Shown: piece after piece, positions 6,399-6,505 of the stretch | Numbering within the stretch: position 1 is the first letter of the stretch | Layout of the letters: every line of letters begins with the position of its first letter | Origin: Deltaproteobacteria bacterium | GTDB lineage: Bacteria; Desulfobacterota; DSM-4660; Desulfatiglandales; Desulfatiglandaceae | Assembly: GCA_021159825.1 (NCBI GenBank) | Contig: JAGHDR010000083.1 | Span: forward strand, 1 to 6,505 | Direction of reading: 5' to 3' | Length of the DNA stretch: 6,505 nt | Translations under genes and position numbers: made by a program | The notes under the pieces: generated by a model | Database searches by the model: none | What the model was told of the DNA's origin: nothing | What the model saw: the letters and a program-made list of their open reading frames with translations, nothing else

Positions 6399-6437
6399 AA
6401 AACAAGCGGCGATCGCCAAGGTAAACGATCTTGTTTT
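6399..6437 (+). terminator. Putative intrinsic terminator after the stress-protein gene
   Basis: Perfect 8-bp arms AAAACAAG (6399-6406) and CTTGTTTT (6430-6437) enclose 23 nt that include the 10-bp palindrome GGCGATCGCC (6408-6417), which can form a small inner hairpin. The 3' arm ends in four Ts. The long interior makes this a weaker terminator call than the one at 5877, but its position seven bases after the stop fits. Confidence 0.45.
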
Positions 6438-6475
6438 AGTCACTCGTAATAATGGAATGACCCTTAAAAAAAACC

Positions 6476-6504
6476 TTGACATTTTTTTTCTAATAGGATA
6501 AAAG
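6476..6504 (+). promoter_or_regulatory. Promoter-like sequence facing off the right edge
   Basis: A consensus -35 box TTGACA (6476-6481) is followed by a T-rich 17-bp spacer and TAAAAG (6499-6504, three of six -10 bases). A slightly different -10 could be GATAAA at 6497 with 15-bp spacing. It would drive a gene beyond the window. The -35 is perfect, while the -10 is weak and sits at the very edge. Confidence 0.45.
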
Positions 6505-6505
6505 C

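Noticed and set aside
6408..6417. GGCGATCGCC, which contains the cyanobacterial HIP1 octamer GCGATCGC
   Set aside because: It occurs only once that I could see, and nothing else in the window suggests a cyanobacterium. It is better explained as part of a hairpin after the stress-protein gene.

Overview
The window most likely comes from an anaerobic deltaproteobacterium of the sulfate-reducer type (Desulfobacterota, probably Desulfobacterales). This rests on the gene content: an ahbC-hemB-ahbD cluster followed by an AhbA/AhbB-family gene. These genes belong to the alternative siroheme-to-heme pathway used by sulfate-reducing bacteria and many archaea. Two intergenic repeat types also resemble ones I recall from such genomes. 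Taxonomy is inference, because no marker gene such as rRNA is present.

Layout. Positions 1-134 hold the start of a divergent minus-strand reading frame that runs off the left edge. Positions 135-389 are the divergent intergenic region, with a 27-bp inverted repeat and a good sigma70-like promoter for pyk. Positions 390-1805 encode pyruvate kinase. The gap 1806-2023 is largely a hairpin-rich, MITE-like repeat (about 1911-2001) ending only 22 bp before ahbC. The run ahbC (2024-3202), hemB (3228-4199) and ahbD (4189-5277) is tightly packed, with a 25-bp gap and then an 11-bp overlap, and looks like one operon. The 149-bp gap 5278-5426 carries an unusual inverted repeat made of 7-bp units. After it come a siroheme decarboxylase subunit (5427-5873) and an intrinsic-terminator-like hairpin. 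A separate gene for a single-domain universal stress protein (5973-6392) follows, with its own putative terminator. An outward-facing promoter-like sequence lies at the right edge.

How the genes work together. HemB makes porphobilinogen, the common early tetrapyrrole precursor. The AhbA/B-type protein decarboxylates siroheme to 12,18-didecarboxysiroheme. AhbC, a radical SAM enzyme, converts that to Fe-coproporphyrin III. AhbD, a radical SAM enzyme, makes heme b. Only one of the two siroheme decarboxylase subunits is visible, so its partner must be encoded elsewhere. The genes from glutamate to 5-aminolevulinate and from porphobilinogen to siroheme are also absent from the window. Pyruvate kinase and the stress protein look like unrelated neighbours.

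I found no wholly new system. The most interesting points are the heptamer repeat and the mobile-looking repeat flanking the heme genes, the missing decarboxylase partner, the contrast in auxiliary cysteines between AhbC and AhbD, a predicted K+-independent pyruvate kinase, and a stress protein with a degraded nucleotide-binding motif.
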